DNA of 64,000 bases from Paenibacillus pinihumi DSM 23905 = JCM 16419 (GCF_000422505.1 NZ_AULX01000025.1:62001-126000), one strand, 5' to 3'. Positions 8,623 through 18,917 are shown, counted from the stretch's first letter. Program-made: numbers and translations. The notes: a model not told the origin generated them from the sequence alone.

Positions 8623-8895
8623 TGCCAGCTTCAGAAAGAGCTGTCCCAAAAGCCCGTTCGCTACGATATTCCGACTCTGGAGCAGCTAACAAGTCCGGAT
8701 TATTTTGATTTAAAAGGCAGTTCAGCGTACTTTTACAGCGGGTCAATCATTCAGTATATCGTCGAAAACCACGGAATGAAGGCATTGAATGCAATCATTC
8801 GGAACCCGGAACAGGATCAGGTAGAAATAATATTGAACACATCCATTACGGCTTTTTACGAAAAGTGGAGGATGAATTTGCAAAAAGGCCAGTAG
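8623..8895 (+). pseudogene. Gene remnant, C-terminal fragment (peptidase-MA-like?)
   Basis: An open frame of 90 codons to the TAG at 8893-8895 lacks any ATG, GTG or TTG start with a ribosome site and is cut off upstream by a stop at 8620. The translated text is protein-like (PVRYDIPTLEQLTSPDYF, then FYSGSIIQYIVENHGMKAL). The YxxGxxxxxYIxExxGxxAL pattern resembles the region after the zinc motif of gluzincin-type peptidase-MA proteins, but no HExxH is left. Inferred to be a decayed or truncated gene; the assignment to that family is tentative. Confidence 0.5.
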
Positions 8896-8961
8896 ATTTC
8901 ATCGTTCTGTCTTGAGGAGTATCTTAATCAGATTTGGTAAATTTATATCCGGGGGGTCAAT

Positions 8962-9828
8962 ATGAAAACTATAAAAGTCTACCATTACGATGCATTCAGC
9001 AACATACCGAATATGGGCAATCCTGCAGGTGTCGTCCTGGATGGCGGCCATTTCACGGGAGAACAAATGAGAGAAATCGCAGAGAAGGTAGGTTTTAATG
9101 AAACCGCCTTTCCGCTTCCGTCTGCCGTGGCTGATCTCAGAATCCGCTATTTTACCCCCGGCCATGAAATTAATCTCTGTGGCCATGCCACAATGGCAAC
9201 GATTTATGCGCTGGCAACCAGAGGCTTACTGAACGATAAAACAGATTTCACAATCGAGACAAAAGCAGGGATATTGGGGATCAAATTGACATCGACTGAC
9301 GGAATTTATATTACAATGAACCAGGCAGCCCCTCAATTTCAAGCTTTCAACGGCTCCGTGGAGCAATTGTCTCATGCCATGGGAATTGAGGTGAGCGATA
9401 TAGAGACGGAATTGCCGATTGTGTATGGCAGCACGGGGACATGGACACTTCTGGTTCCTGTGAAAAGCCTCGACGCGTGTGAGCGAATGACGCCCCGGAA
9501 CAAGCGTTTTCCGGATATTTTGGAGGAAATGCCGCGGGCATCGGTGCATCCTTTTTGTATAGAAACCTATGATCCTGATGCGCATATGCATGCCCGACAC
9601 TTCTCCTCCCCTTTCTCGGGTACCATTGAAGACCCCGTCACGGGCACGGCCTCCGGGGTAATGGGCGCTTATTATGCCAAATATATAAAACCGGCAGCGA
9701 ATTTAAATCTTGTCGTGGAACAAGGACAAGAAATTGGCAGGGATGGAAGAGTGCAAGTAACCGTAACGAACGGGGAAGAAATTCAAGTGACGGGGAATGC
9801 GGTGTATGTTGGAGAATTTGAGGTATAA
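8962..9828 (+). CDS. PhzF-family isomerase/epimerase
   Basis: A 288-residue protein of the diaminopimelate-epimerase-like PhzF fold. The N-terminal signature [19 protein letters not shown], the conserved acidic residue in GFNETAF (E47) and the [11 protein letters not shown] and [16 protein letters not shown] motifs are all present, as in full-length family members. A GGGGGG ribosome site precedes the ATG. Family members isomerise small carboxylic substrates (phenazine precursor in PhzF itself), but the context here gives no pathway, so the substrate is unknown. Confidence 0.88.
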   Translation: MKTIKVYHYDAFSNIPNMGNPAGVVLDGGHFTGEQMREIAEKVGFNETAFPLPSAVADLRIRYFTPGHEINLCGHATMATIYALATRGLLNDKTDFTIETKAGILGIKLTSTDGIYITMNQAAPQFQAFNGSVEQLSHAMGIEVSDIETELPIVYGSTGTWTLLVPVKSLDACERMTPRNKRFPDILEEMPRASVHPFCIETYDPDAHMHARHFSSPFSGTIEDPVTGTASGVMGAYYAKYIKPAANLNLVVEQGQEIGRDGRVQVTVTNGEEIQVTGNAVYVGEFEV

Positions 9829-9882
9829 ACCGGTAAAAGGATGGATTACATGGACAGCCGTGAATTGCTGTTTTTAAAGAGC

Positions 9883-10050
9883 TCATTTTTTAATGTTTAA
9901 CTTGTTCGAAATATAAAATAATAACATGCTTATAGGAACTAAAAAGAAAATATATGGACTTTTAATATAACCTAGCGGATATGCAGTACCTATAACCAAA
10001 CATAAAATTCCTAAAAATGTAAAAAAATTAGATAATTTTCTATTATTCAT
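9883..10050 (-). CDS. Small two-TM membrane protein (55 aa)
   Basis: Start ATG at 10050 down to TGA at 9883-9885. The reverse strand has GGAG at 10060-10057, six bases from the ATG. The product begins M-N-N-R-K-L and ends K-L-N-I-K-K, with two hydrophobic stretches (about residues 9-27 and 33-48) split by a short polar turn (YIKSP). It is much more AT-rich than its neighbours. No family recognised; predicted small membrane protein of unknown function. It faces the phzF-like gene convergently. Confidence 0.55.
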   Translation of the reverse strand: MNNRKLSNFFTFLGILCLVIGTAYPLGYIKSPYIFFLVPISMLLFYISNKLNIKK

Positions 10051-10422
10051 TTTTGTCTCCACATAGAATTTATTAGGGATTAATTCATGATAATTTCTTG
10101 CTAATTAAACTGGCAAAGCAACTTATAATAATAACGATTTACCAATATACTCTAATACCTTTTCTCGAAATTATGATTATTAGTAATCTGTCTAGTAATG
10201 ATATTAGTGAGGCGATAAATCAATGAGTAAAAGTTGCTTCATTTGATTGTTATTCAATAGAGGATAATAAGACGACACATAAAATTATACATTAATTCAA
10301 TAAAAAAGGAACAAATAGTGCTTCAGTAATTTCCGAAAATGAGTTGCGTTGCTGTACATTTTTCCCCAGTCTGAAGATTTCATATAATCGGGAAGTTCAT
10401 CCTAGTTTCTCACCGTCCCTTA
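10051..10422. other. AT-rich intergenic stretch without recognised gene
   Basis: About 370 bases rich in A and T, with only very short reading frames. Nothing coding could be supported on either strand. It separates the small membrane protein from the promoter of the neopullulanase gene and may hold the promoter of the former. Confidence 0.5.
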
Positions 10423-10451
10423 TTGCACAGCACCGTATTTTCAAGTATAAT
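10423..10451 (+). promoter_or_regulatory. Promoter of neopullulanase gene
   Basis: TTGCAC (10423-10428), a 17-base spacer and a perfect TATAAT (10446-10451). The predicted start near 10458 leaves a leader of about 100 bases that contains a complete terminator hairpin. Confidence 0.7.
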
Positions 10452-10480
10452 GACCTCAAACATGAAGGCAATGTAACCAG

Positions 10481-10522
10481 AAGGTTCAACCTCGCTTGGC
10501 AAGAGAGGGTGGACCTTTTTTT
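10481..10522 (+). terminator. Leader (5' UTR) terminator before neopullulanase gene
   Basis: AAGGTTCAACCTC pairs with GAGGGTGGACCTT (one mismatch, one wobble) around an 11-base loop and is followed by seven T residues. It lies between the promoter and the ATG at 10556, so it should stop transcription unless overridden. A small competing hairpin AACC-AGAA-GGTT (10475-10486) would use part of its 5' arm. Confidence 0.65.
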
Positions 10523-10555
10523 GCGTTCAAATGATTCAAAAGGAGCTGGTTGGAG

Positions 10556-12295
10556 ATGTTACTGGAAGCGCTTTATCACCGGATCAAGCAAAATTGGTCT
10601 TATGCTTACGACGAGAAAACACTTCATATTCGCCTGCGGTCCAAGAAAGATGATTTGACGAATGTTATCCTGCACTATGGGGACAAGTACGGCTGGGAGA
10701 TGACAAGCGCTGAGGTGCCAATGACAAAATGGGCATCGGATAGCCTGTTTGATTACTGGGAAGCTGCAATCGAGCCCCGCTTCCGCAGAACCATTTACTA
10801 TTTCCAGCTCCATGACCACGAACAAACGGTTTACATGCTAGAAAAAGGCTTCCTCGATCAGAAGCCGGCCATCGTATACGAAGGTCTGTATGATTTTCCC
10901 TATATGAACCGGGTTGATATCATTACCCCGCCCGCTTGGGTGAAAGACGCTGTCTTCTATCAAATATTCCCTGAACGGTTCGCCAACGGTGATCCCGGCA
11001 ATGATCCGGACGATGTCCTTCCATGGGGAGGAACACCTACGCCTTCCAATTTTTTTGGCGGTGATCTTCAAGGGGTAATGGACCATCTGGATTATTTATC
11101 TGAGCTCGGTATTAATGCCATCTACTTTACGCCGGTATTTGAGGCCACGACGAACCATAAATATGATACAAAGGATTATTTCAAGGTCGATCCCCACTTC
11201 GGTACCAATGAGAAGCTGAAGCAACTGGTTGACGCCTGCCATGGCCGCGGAATCAGAGTGCTGCTGGATGCGGTATTCAACCATTGCGGCAAGACCTTTC
11301 CCGCATTTGTCGATGTTATGGAGAACGGTGCCGCTTCCGCTTATGCCGATTGGTTCTATGTACACAGTTGGCCCCTTGAGGTAAAGGACGGCATCCCAAC
11401 CTATGAAACCTTTGCGTTTGAGCCCATCATGCCGAAGTTGAATACTGAAAATCCTGAAGTGCAGCAATATTTATTGGATGTCGCCAGGTATTGGATTGAG
11501 GAGATTGGCATTGATGGCTGGCGGCTCGATGTAGCCAACGAGGTGGACCATCAGTTCTGGCGTGAATTCCGCAAGACAGTGAAATCCGTCAACCCTGATG
11601 CGTATCTATTAGGCGAAATTATGCATGATTCGATGCCTTGGCTGCAAGGCGACCAATTCGATGCTGTCATGAATTACCCGTTCACGAATGCGCTGCTGAA
11701 CTTCTTCGCCCGCAAAACAACAAATGCGGAACAGTTCTCCCATGCGATTCAAGCTCAACTGGCCAGCTATCCGCGGCAAATCACGGAAGTGTCCTTCAAC
11801 CTGTTGGGCAGCCACGATACGACCCGCCTGCTGACGTTGTGCAAAGGCCATAAGGAATCACTCATGCTGGCTTATTTATTCGAGCTTACCTTTTACGGAG
11901 CGCCGTGTATCTACTACGGCGATGAAATTGGAATGGATGGGGAGCATGACCCTCTGAACCGCAAATGCATGGAGTGGGATCAAGGCAAGCAGGATCTTGC
12001 GCTGTTCTCATTTTTCCGGAAAGCGATTCAGCTGCGCAAGCAATATCGTGCTCTGCGAACAGGAGGGCTGCGTTTCTACCCTCAAGCCAACAAGCAGTTG
12101 CTCGCCTATGAGCGATGGGACGATGAAGACCAGTTGTTGATTATAATGAACAATTCCGGCAGTGCGGCCCAGTACAGCAAGGACATCAACAGCGGGGAAT
12201 GGACCGGTATTCTCGCCAGCCATGAAAATGTATTGAAGCGTACCATTGAAATTCCTGCCTATGGCTATCTGATTCTAAAATCACTTAAAAGTTAA
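10556..12295 (+). CDS. Neopullulanase/cyclomaltodextrinase/maltogenic amylase (GH13)
   Basis: A 579-residue cytosolic enzyme that hydrolyses cyclodextrins, pullulan and maltodextrins. An N-terminal CBM34-type domain (about residues 1-120) starts M-L-L-E-A-L-Y-H-R, like known neopullulanases. That fit favours ATG 10556 over the upstream TTG 10550. The GH13 barrel follows with nucleophile D325 (WRLDVANE), acid E354 (LLGEIMHD) and D421 (GSHDTTR), which are offset three positions from the D328/E357/D424 of the Geobacillus enzyme. No signal peptide. Product of CGTase action imported by MdxEFG is its likely substrate. Confidence 0.93.
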   Translation: MLLEALYHRIKQNWSYAYDEKTLHIRLRSKKDDLTNVILHYGDKYGWEMTSAEVPMTKWASDSLFDYWEAAIEPRFRRTIYYFQLHDHEQTVYMLEKGFLDQKPAIVYEGLYDFPYMNRVDIITPPAWVKDAVFYQIFPERFANGDPGNDPDDVLPWGGTPTPSNFFGGDLQGVMDHLDYLSELGINAIYFTPVFEATTNHKYDTKDYFKVDPHFGTNEKLKQLVDACHGRGIRVLLDAVFNHCGKTFPAFVDVMENGAASAYADWFYVHSWPLEVKDGIPTYETFAFEPIMPKLNTENPEVQQYLLDVARYWIEEIGIDGWRLDVANEVDHQFWREFRKTVKSVNPDAYLLGEIMHDSMPWLQGDQFDAVMNYPFTNALLNFFARKTTNAEQFSHAIQAQLASYPRQITEVSFNLLGSHDTTRLLTLCKGHKESLMLAYLFELTFYGAPCIYYGDEIGMDGEHDPLNRKCMEWDQGKQDLALFSFFRKAIQLRKQYRALRTGGLRFYPQANKQLLAYERWDDEDQLLIIMNNSGSAAQYSKDINSGEWTGILASHENVLKRTIEIPAYGYLILKSLKS

Positions 12296-12352
12296 CCGTT
12301 TGTAAATATTGACAAACTATTCTGACTACTCTTAAAATATAGCTATAAATTT

Positions 12353-12568
12353 GGCTCCATTTAAGAATTAGCAGTTGACCCCTATAAGTAGCTTGATCGG
12401 AGAGAAAGAGGGAGGCTGGAGAAGCGTAGCGGTCGCCTTTGTTCGCGGATTTCAATCACGTACAGGGAGGAATACAGGAAATCTGGGAACAACAGCGATC
12501 GGAAGTCCCCTCTTTCTTGCAGCGTTGCTTCAGCGTTTCGTGTCAACTATTGATTTCGATTTTGAGCC
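12353..12568. repeat. 216-bp palindromic MITE-like repeat, copy 2
   Basis: Same orientation, same length and same ends (GGCTCC...GAGCC) as copy 1, with about 16 substitutions by eye and no gaps. No convincing target-site duplication flanks it. It sits between the neopullulanase stop and that gene's terminator, that is, in the 3' untranslated part of the transcript. Confidence 0.85.
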
Positions 12569-12614
12569 ATTAACAATTTAAGGGCCATGCTTTTTTAAAC
12601 CGCCTTGGTTTGAA

Positions 12615-12661
12615 AACAACCCCGGAATCTCAAATATTTGAGAATCTCGGGGTTGTTTTTA
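12615..12661 (+). terminator. Strong intrinsic terminator after neopullulanase and repeat
   Basis: AACAACCCCG pairs with CGGGGTTGTT, and an inner arm TCTCAAA/TTTGAGA extends it. It is followed by TTTTTATTG. The remaining bases to 12801 hold the untranslated region of the CGTase gene, with no operator recognised. Confidence 0.9.
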
Positions 12662-12801
12662 TTGTGAAAAAATTGCCTTTCTAAAAGAAAGCACTACTGA
12701 TTATGCTTGTACTCCATATGGGAGGTGATGCAGCAGGCTGCTGGCAGCCATGTTTTCTTGAATCGCGCACAAGAATATGAAAAACGAAAGGTGGACCAAC
12801 C

Positions 12802-14952
12802 ATGATCGTTCGCACTTCCCGCATGGCTCTGAAATTGTTGCTCGCTGCTGTATTATCGTTCGGATTGATAGCGCTTTCGGGCTTGCCTGCTGTTCAAGCT
12901 GCGCCGGATACTTCTGTACTCAACCAACAAAACTTCTCCACAGATGTGATCTACCAAATTGTCACGGACCGTTTTCTGGACGGAAACCCGGCCAATAATC
13001 CGACCGGAGCCGCATTCTCGCCCGGCTGCCAGAATCTCAGGGTGTATTGCGGCGGGGACTGGGCCGGTGTAATGGCCAAAATTAATGATAATTATTTTAC
13101 GGAGCTGGGCATTACCGCACTATGGATTTCACAGCCGGTAGAAAATATTTACGCCGTCATCAACTACTCCGGTGTAAATAATACCGCCTATCATGGCTAT
13201 TGGGCACGTGACTTCAAAAAGACGAATCCCGCCTTTGGAAGCATGACGGATTTCCAAAATCTCATTCAAGCGGCGCATGCCAAAAATATTAAGATCATCA
13301 TTGATTTTGCCCCGAATCATACCTCGCCTGCTTCGGAGACCGATCCGGCATTTGCAGAAAACGGAAGACTTTATAACAATGGAACGCTTATGGGCGGTTA
13401 TACCGGGGATACCAACGGCTACTTTCACCATAATGGCGGAACCAGCTTCGCCACAATCGAGGACGGCATCTATAGAAACCTGTATGACCTTGCAGACTTC
13501 AATCATAACAATAATACGGTAGACAGCTACTTCAAAGAATCAATCAAGCTTTGGCTGGATATGGGGATTGACGGCATACGGGTAGATGCGGTGAAGCATA
13601 TGCCTTTTGGCTGGCAAAAGAGCTGGATGTCAACCATTTATAGCTATAAGCCGGTGTTTACTTTCGGAGAATGGTTTCTTGGCGTCAATGAAATCAGTCC
13701 GGAAAACTATCATTTTGCCAATGATTCCGGCATGAGCCTGCTCGATTTTGAGTTCGGCCAGACGGCGAGACAGGTCTTCCGGGACAATACCGCAACGATG
13801 TACGATTTGGATGCCATGATCAACAGAACAGCCTCTGCCTATACGCAAGTTGCAGATCAGGTCACCTTTATCGACAACCATGATATGGATCGCTTCCACA
13901 CCACCGGAGCTTCCGCCAGAAGACTGGAACAGGCCGTTGCCTTCACACTTACCTCCAGAGGCGTGCCGGCGATCTATTACGGGACGGAACAATATATGAC
14001 GGGCAATGGCGACCCGGATAACCGGGGCATGATGACCTCCTTTAACCGGACATCAACCGCATACAATCTGATTAAAAAACTGGCACCGCTGCGGAAATCA
14101 AATCCGGCTATTGCGTACGGAACGACCCAGCAGCGCTGGCTAAATTCTGATGTCTATATCTATGAGCGCAAATTCGGCAATAACGTCGCCGTAATTGCCA
14201 TCAACCGCGGATCAGCACCTGTAGCGATTAGCGGTCTGGCAACTTCACTGCCTGCAGGCACGTATACGGATGTGCTGTCGGGCTTGCTTAACGGCAATAG
14301 CATTTCTGCATCCGGCAGCGGGGCTGTCAGTACCTTTACACTGGGAGCAGGAGCTGTTGGCGTGTGGCAGCATACGACTGCCGCGTCCGCTCCGGCAATT
14401 GGCAATATCGGTCCTGATATGGGCAAGGCCGGAAATGTGGTCACGATCGACGGGCGCGGATTTGGAGCTGCCAAAGGGACCGTATTATTTGATGCCACTG
14501 CGGTTACGGGTGCCAATATCGTTTCTTGGGAAGATACACAAATCAAGGTTGTTGTGCCTGCCATTGCAGCGAAAAAATATCAGATCCAGATACGCACGGC
14601 TGCTGGTGCCAGTAGCAATAGCTATGCCGACTTTAACTTGCTGTCTGGCGATCAGGTGACTGTACGGTTTGTCGTCTCCGGCGCTACGACAATTCCGGGA
14701 GAGAGCGTATACCTGTCCGGCCACGTTGCAGAGCTGGGGGTATGGGATACGGCCAAAGCTGTCGGACCGATGTACAATCAGGTTCTGTATGCTTATCCGA
14801 CCTGGTACTATGATGTGAGTGTTCCAGCCAACACCACTCTGCAGTACAAGTTCTTCAAGAAGAACGGGACGGCGGTTACCTGGCAGAGCGGCAGCAACCG
14901 TACCTTCACTACTCCGGCCAGCGGTGTTGCTACCGTCCATATCAACTGGTAA
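12802..14952 (+). CDS. cgt: Cyclodextrin glucanotransferase precursor (CGTase)
   Basis: A 716-residue secreted GH13 enzyme that converts starch to cyclodextrins. Signal peptide with predicted cleavage after VQA (33/34). The mature enzyme of 683 residues has the classical A/B/C/D/E layout: (beta/alpha)8 catalytic part, C domain, an IPT/TIG-like D domain (about 493-575) and a C-terminal CBM20 starch-binding domain (about 610-716). D262, E290 and D361 of the precursor fall exactly on D229, E257 and D328 of the Bacillus circulans mature numbering. The central Tyr of NLYDLAD and K in [10 protein letters not shown], which favour cyclisation, are kept. Very similar by eye to the P. macerans enzyme. 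Confidence 0.95.
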   Translation: MIVRTSRMALKLLLAAVLSFGLIALSGLPAVQAAPDTSVLNQQNFSTDVIYQIVTDRFLDGNPANNPTGAAFSPGCQNLRVYCGGDWAGVMAKINDNYFTELGITALWISQPVENIYAVINYSGVNNTAYHGYWARDFKKTNPAFGSMTDFQNLIQAAHAKNIKIIIDFAPNHTSPASETDPAFAENGRLYNNGTLMGGYTGDTNGYFHHNGGTSFATIEDGIYRNLYDLADFNHNNNTVDSYFKESIKLWLDMGIDGIRVDAVKHMPFGWQKSWMSTIYSYKPVFTFGEWFLGVNEISPENYHFANDSGMSLLDFEFGQTARQVFRDNTATMYDLDAMINRTASAYTQVADQVTFIDNHDMDRFHTTGASARRLEQAVAFTLTSRGVPAIYYGTEQYMTGNGDPDNRGMMTSFNRTSTAYNLIKKLAPLRKSNPAIAYGTTQQRWLNSDVYIYERKFGNNVAVIAINRGSAPVAISGLATSLPAGTYTDVLSGLLNGNSISASGSGAVSTFTLGAGAVGVWQHTTAASAPAIGNIGPDMGKAGNVVTIDGRGFGAAKGTVLFDATAVTGANIVSWEDTQIKVVVPAIAAKKYQIQIRTAAGASSNSYADFNLLSGDQVTVRFVVSGATTIPGESVYLSGHVAELGVWDTAKAVGPMYNQVLYAYPTWYYDVSVPANTTLQYKFFKKNGTAVTWQSGSNRTFTTPASGVATVHINW

Positions 14953-15000
14953 CGACGGGCGGTTAACTAATGCTTGATGCAGGGCCCGATACTAGAAAAA

Positions 15001-15033
15001 AGAGCACTCGTCATTTGTTGACGAGTGCTCTTC
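15001..15033. terminator. Bidirectional terminator between CGTase and mdx operon
   Basis: Perfect 13-bp stem AGAGCACTCGTCA/TGACGAGTGCTCT, flanked by an A-run on the left and TT on the right. It is placed between the two convergent units and can serve both, with the better U-tract for the minus-strand mdx operon. Confidence 0.9.
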
Positions 15034-15056
15034 GGCATGCAATCCTTTAATCTGTT

Positions 15057-15902
15057 TTATCCTTTCGATGCGCCAGAAGTGAGTCCCTGTACCAGAAAAC
15101 GCTGGAGCAGTACAAAAAGCAGTGTAATCGGGACCGCAATCAAAACTGCGCCCGCCGCAAACAAGGTAAAGTTGCTGTTCTGAAAGTTGTTGACCAAATC
15201 CCACATGCCGACGGCAAGCGTCCAATTTTCTTTGCTCCGCAGCACAAGGCGGGCAAAGATAAAATCTACCCAAGCGCCGGTAAATGTCGTTAACGATACA
15301 TAAGTGAGCATAGGACGCGACAAGGGAAGCATGATTTTAATAAACACTTGCAGATGGGTTGCCCCGTCAATCCGGGCGGCCTCGTCAAGGCTGCGCGGAA
15401 TCGTATCATAAAAGCCTTTTACAACAAACCCTCCGAGCACGGAACCGGCAGAATAAACCAAAATAAGCGCAGCATGTGTATCCAGCAAATTAAGCTGCAA
15501 AAGCACGATAAAGATGGCTATCATACTCATAAAGCCCGGAAACATGCCCAGAACGAGCATTGTGGTCAGTGTTGCCTTACGGCCGCGGAACCGGAATCTG
15601 GACAAGGCATACATGCTAAGTGTGATCAGCAGGGTGGAGAAAATCATGGTTAAGGTTGCAACCTTAAGGGTGTTTATATACCACATACCATATTGAAAAC
15701 TTTGATTCGTGAACAGTTCTATATAATGGCCAATTGTTATTTGATCCGGAATAAGTGACGAGCCTGCCAAGGAAGTTCCAGGACGCAAGGATGACATCAA
15801 TACCCATAATGCCGGATAAATCGCACAGATGGCTATGATGGCCAGAATGATATAGATAACCGTTAATCGTATGGCAGTTGATGCTTTATTCCCCGTTTTC
15901 AT
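15057..15902 (-). CDS. mdxG: Maltodextrin ABC transporter permease MdxG/MalG-like
   Basis: A permease of 281 residues with six predicted membrane segments. The EAA loop reads E-A-A-R-I-D-G-A near the middle of the C-terminal half, with L-P-L-S-R-P after it, as in MalG. The start is ATG 15902, which overlaps the mdxF stop (ATGA) and has AGGAGG at 15918-15913. The longer frame to 15950 merely reads back into mdxF. It forms the channel with MdxF for maltodextrin import. Confidence 0.92.
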   Translation of the reverse strand: MKTGNKASTAIRLTVIYIILAIIAICAIYPALWVLMSSLRPGTSLAGSSLIPDQITIGHYIELFTNQSFQYGMWYINTLKVATLTMIFSTLLITLSMYALSRFRFRGRKATLTTMLVLGMFPGFMSMIAIFIVLLQLNLLDTHAALILVYSAGSVLGGFVVKGFYDTIPRSLDEAARIDGATHLQVFIKIMLPLSRPMLTYVSLTTFTGAWVDFIFARLVLRSKENWTLAVGMWDLVNNFQNSNFTLFAAGAVLIAVPITLLFVLLQRFLVQGLTSGASKG

Positions 15903-17212
15903 TGGATCATATCCTCCTCTTTGTAGGATCTCGAACGACGGTAGCTCCAAATGGACAAGGAAGCCACGATTACGAAGATGATGATGCCAATTGCAGAGGA
16001 CATATTATATTTGCTGTTGTTAAGGGTGAGCTTATACAGCCAGGTAACAAGCAGATCGGTGCTTCCTGCATACTGGTAGCTCCCATTAACCGGATCGCCG
16101 TTTGTTAGTAGAAAAATGACGTTAAAGTTATTGATATTGCCCGCAAACTGCATAATCAGGATGGGAGCAGTAGCAAACAGCACAAATGGCAGTGTAATAA
16201 TCTTGAATTTCTGAAAGCCGGAAGCTCCGTCTACGTCAGCCGCTTCATAGAGGTCTTTCGGAATGGCGGTAAGGATTCCCATAATGAGAACCATTGAGAC
16301 CGGAATGCCGATCCACATATTAACGATAATGACCGTTACCTTTGCCCAGGTCGGATCGGTCAGCCAGGGAAGCTTGCCTAAACCGAAGTAGCTTAAATAT
16401 TGATTGATCGGCCCGAATTGCCCGTTAAACAGGTTCTTCATGACAAGCAGCGAGATCAGCTGCGGAATGGCATACGGGATAATAAAAATGGTGCGCCAGA
16501 ATTTCTTGAACCGGACGCCTTTGGCCTCAACAAGCAGCGCAACAATCATGCCGCCGAAATAAGTCGTTACCGTCGCAATGACCGCCCAAATAATCGTCCA
16601 TGTCAATACGCCGACAAAGGTGCTGCTCCATGTCTTGAGGGTGAGCAAATCCCTGAAGGTCTGAAAGCCTACCCAGTCCACAAGTGATTCCGGCGGAATA
16701 TGATTGGGAGAGGAGTAGTTTGTAAAAGCCAGCAGAATCATAAATATGATGGGCATAATGGTGAGGAACAGAACGCCCAAAGCAGGGACAGACAGCATCA
16801 GGTATGGAAAATGCCGGTCCGTCATATTTGCCCAGGAGCTCCTTAGACCAGCTGCAGCGATCCCATTATCCCGCAAGCTGCCGGTATGGTAAGCATCTCG
16901 AATATTCAATATATAGGCCACGAGAACAACAGCAAATATGAAGATGGTAATCAGCCCGCTAATTAATAAATAAATCGAATGGTCGCCTTCAACAGAAACC
17001 ATTATTTTGCCGACCTTTTCAAGGCCCTGTGTTTTCTCCCCGAGGGTGATAATTCCCCAGACTGCTTTCCCCAAATTCGGTATGAAATAGAGAAGAGCTG
17101 CCGCTTCGAAAGCTATAAGCAGCAGACCCTTTACAAATTGGCGGTTATATAATTGGCCAAGTCCCATCCATAGGACGGATAGAACAGCCGCCGTGCTGCG
17201 ATGTCGATTCAT
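15899..17212 (-). CDS. mdxF: Maltodextrin ABC transporter permease MdxF/MalF-like
   Basis: A permease of 437 residues. The N-terminus (residues 1-45) carries the small G-L-G-Q-L-Y-N-R-Q-F motif domain found in the Bacillus MdxF branch. An extra hydrophobic pair follows, then the MalF core with the EAA loop E-A-A-D-V-D-G-A-S. The start ATG 17212 is chosen because GGGAG lies eight bases upstream. It is the second gene of mdxE-mdxF-mdxG; no ATPase gene is present, so a shared MsmX-type ATPase elsewhere is expected. Confidence 0.92.
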   Translation of the reverse strand: MNRHRSTAAVLSVLWMGLGQLYNRQFVKGLLLIAFEAAALLYFIPNLGKAVWGIITLGEKTQGLEKVGKIMVSVEGDHSIYLLISGLITIFIFAVVLVAYILNIRDAYHTGSLRDNGIAAAGLRSSWANMTDRHFPYLMLSVPALGVLFLTIMPIIFMILLAFTNYSSPNHIPPESLVDWVGFQTFRDLLTLKTWSSTFVGVLTWTIIWAVIATVTTYFGGMIVALLVEAKGVRFKKFWRTIFIIPYAIPQLISLLVMKNLFNGQFGPINQYLSYFGLGKLPWLTDPTWAKVTVIIVNMWIGIPVSMVLIMGILTAIPKDLYEAADVDGASGFQKFKIITLPFVLFATAPILIMQFAGNINNFNVIFLLTNGDPVNGSYQYAGSTDLLVTWLYKLTLNNSKYNMSSAIGIIIFVIVASLSIWSYRRSRSYKEEDMIQ

Positions 17213-17290
17213 CCGCCTGACTCCCTTCTCCTGTATATACAACATCGGTTCGCCCGCCAATAAACCGGCGGGCGGCCCGATGAAAGATGA

Positions 17291-18571
17291 CTATTTTCCA
17301 GCCCCATTGTTGGCATCCCGGATCTGCTTCACAGCATTGTCCAGCGCCTCCTTCGCATCCTTGCCTGTATTCCATACATCAGAGAAAGCCGCTGCAATAG
17401 GCGACCACACATTACCCATTTCCGGAATCGAAGGCATTGGCGTGGATTGTTGGAATTGCTCCAGGAATCCCTTCACAATGTCATTATTTTGAACAGCAGG
17501 ATCTTCTGCCGCCTCCTTATTGGAAGGAAGCGCTCCTGTCAGTTCATAATCCAGCAGCTGTGCTTCCTTGGTTGACGCAAACCTGGCGAAAAGCCTCGCA
17601 GCCATCGGATATTCGGAATAACGGTTCACATACCAGGCCTTAATGCCGGAGAAAGAGGAGGCAGTCTGACCATTAATAGTAGGGAGCGGCGCTACACCGA
17701 AGTCAATGCCTGCATCCCTGTAATCACCGAGTGCCCAAGGCCCATTAATATCCAGGGCCAGTGTTCCGGCTACGAAGAAGCCTTTCTTGATATCGTACGT
17801 AATATCTCCGGAATTCATGGGAAGCAGGCTGTTTTTCAAGGAGCCGTAATAATTCAAGCCTTTCACTGCACCCTCTGTATTTAGCCCGATATCGTCTTTG
17901 TCCTGCCCATGATTGCCGTAAATATATCCGCCTGTTGAAATGAACGGGTAGCTGAAGTAAAAGTTGGATACTTCCCACATCAATGCGAATTTATTATTTT
18001 TGACATCGTTGAATGATTTGGCGAACTCTACGATTTCATCGAATGATTTTGGCGCCTCCGCGATGAGCTTTTTATTATAAAACAAAGCATAGGTCTCTAT
18101 CGAACGGGGGTAGCCGTATAATACGCCATCGTATGTAACGGCACTCACAGCAATCTCTGAGTTCTCGTCTCTGGATTGATCCTCATAGAAGTCATTGGGC
18201 AGAATTAAGCCGGATGTGACCGCTTTGCCCAGGTTATCATGCGGGAAGAGCACCACGTCTGCGCCAAGTTTGGCAGGACCATCGGTTGTCAGCTTCGTCA
18301 CCTGATCTCCTGCGCTAACCTCTTCAAACTTTACTTCGATCCCATACTTTGCCGTAAATTCTTTCGCGATTGCCTCAACGAATGGGCGTTCCTCCTTGCT
18401 CTCCCAAACGAGCAGCTTAGCCCCCGGTTCAGGAACAATGTCCTCACCATCATCTGTCACCTGATTTGCCTGCGCCGTTCTTTGGTTATTAGGCGCCTCG
18501 TTGGACTTTGTACCGCAAGCGGAGACGACAAACAGACAAGCTATTAATACCATGACCCACCATGTCTTCAT
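17291..18571 (-). CDS. mdxE: Maltodextrin-binding lipoprotein MdxE/MalE-like
   Basis: A 426-residue extracytoplasmic solute-binding protein of family 1. The N-terminus has a hydrophobic signal and a lipobox ending V-S-A-C near residue 19, so it should be lipid-anchored. The body follows MalE: L-L-V-W-E-S near the start and a long C-terminal region with A-W-Y-V-N-R. It is the first gene of the mdxEFG operon, transcribed divergently from malR with LacI-type operators in between. Confidence 0.92.
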   Translation of the reverse strand: MKTWWVMVLIACLFVVSACGTKSNEAPNNQRTAQANQVTDDGEDIVPEPGAKLLVWESKEERPFVEAIAKEFTAKYGIEVKFEEVSAGDQVTKLTTDGPAKLGADVVLFPHDNLGKAVTSGLILPNDFYEDQSRDENSEIAVSAVTYDGVLYGYPRSIETYALFYNKKLIAEAPKSFDEIVEFAKSFNDVKNNKFALMWEVSNFYFSYPFISTGGYIYGNHGQDKDDIGLNTEGAVKGLNYYGSLKNSLLPMNSGDITYDIKKGFFVAGTLALDINGPWALGDYRDAGIDFGVAPLPTINGQTASSFSGIKAWYVNRYSEYPMAARLFARFASTKEAQLLDYELTGALPSNKEAAEDPAVQNNDIVKGFLEQFQQSTPMPSIPEMGNVWSPIAAAFSDVWNTGKDAKEALDNAVKQIRDANNGAGK

Positions 18572-18688
18572 TTCAATAATCCCCTCTCCATTGTTGAACT
18601 CGAATACAAGCCCCGCATTCTTTGCTGCCGGCTATCGAGCAATGAATAACCTTTTTGCAACCAGATCAGCATCTGTAACAGCTTGTGT

Positions 18689-18700
18689 GCAAACGTTTGT
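18689..18700. promoter_or_regulatory. LacI-type operator 1 (mdxE side)
   Basis: Near-perfect dyad GCAAACGTTTGT centred on CG, about 120 bases upstream of mdxE. It shares the GCAAACGTTT core with two other sites in this divergent region, so MalR is the likely ligand. Confidence 0.65.
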
Positions 18701-18775
18701 TCAAAACTCGATAAAAAATAGCCGATTCACACCGTAAATCCCCATAATTTGTTCACTTCAACAAAGAACTTGATA

Positions 18776-18789
18776 TGAAAGCGCTATAT
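18776..18789. promoter_or_regulatory. Probable cre site (CcpA)
   Basis: TGAAAGCGCTATAT matches the Bacillus catabolite-responsive consensus TGWAARCGYTWNCW at all but the C near the end. Its place in the mdxE/malR intergenic region makes carbon catabolite repression of mdxEFG likely. Confidence 0.5.
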
Positions 18790-18826
18790 TCATGCTTAAT
18801 ACTATACAGCAAATTCTGCTTTTTGT

Positions 18827-18838
18827 TAAAACGTTTGC
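18827..18838. promoter_or_regulatory. LacI-type operator 2
   Basis: TAAAACGTTTGC keeps one half (CGTTTGC) exactly and the other half approximately. It lies midway between the divergent genes, roughly 140 bases from operator 1, a spacing that could allow looping. Confidence 0.5.
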
Positions 18839-18917
18839 ACAACTTGATTTGGTAAGAAAATGATACATTCCCTTGAAAAATCTTCCGATTTCGCTCATTT
18901 TCTAAATATTTCAACAT

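Noticed and set aside
12700-12801. MalR operator upstream of the CGTase gene
   Set aside because: No CGTTTGC-type dyad found; only short fortuitous palindromes such as CAGCAGGCTGCTG.
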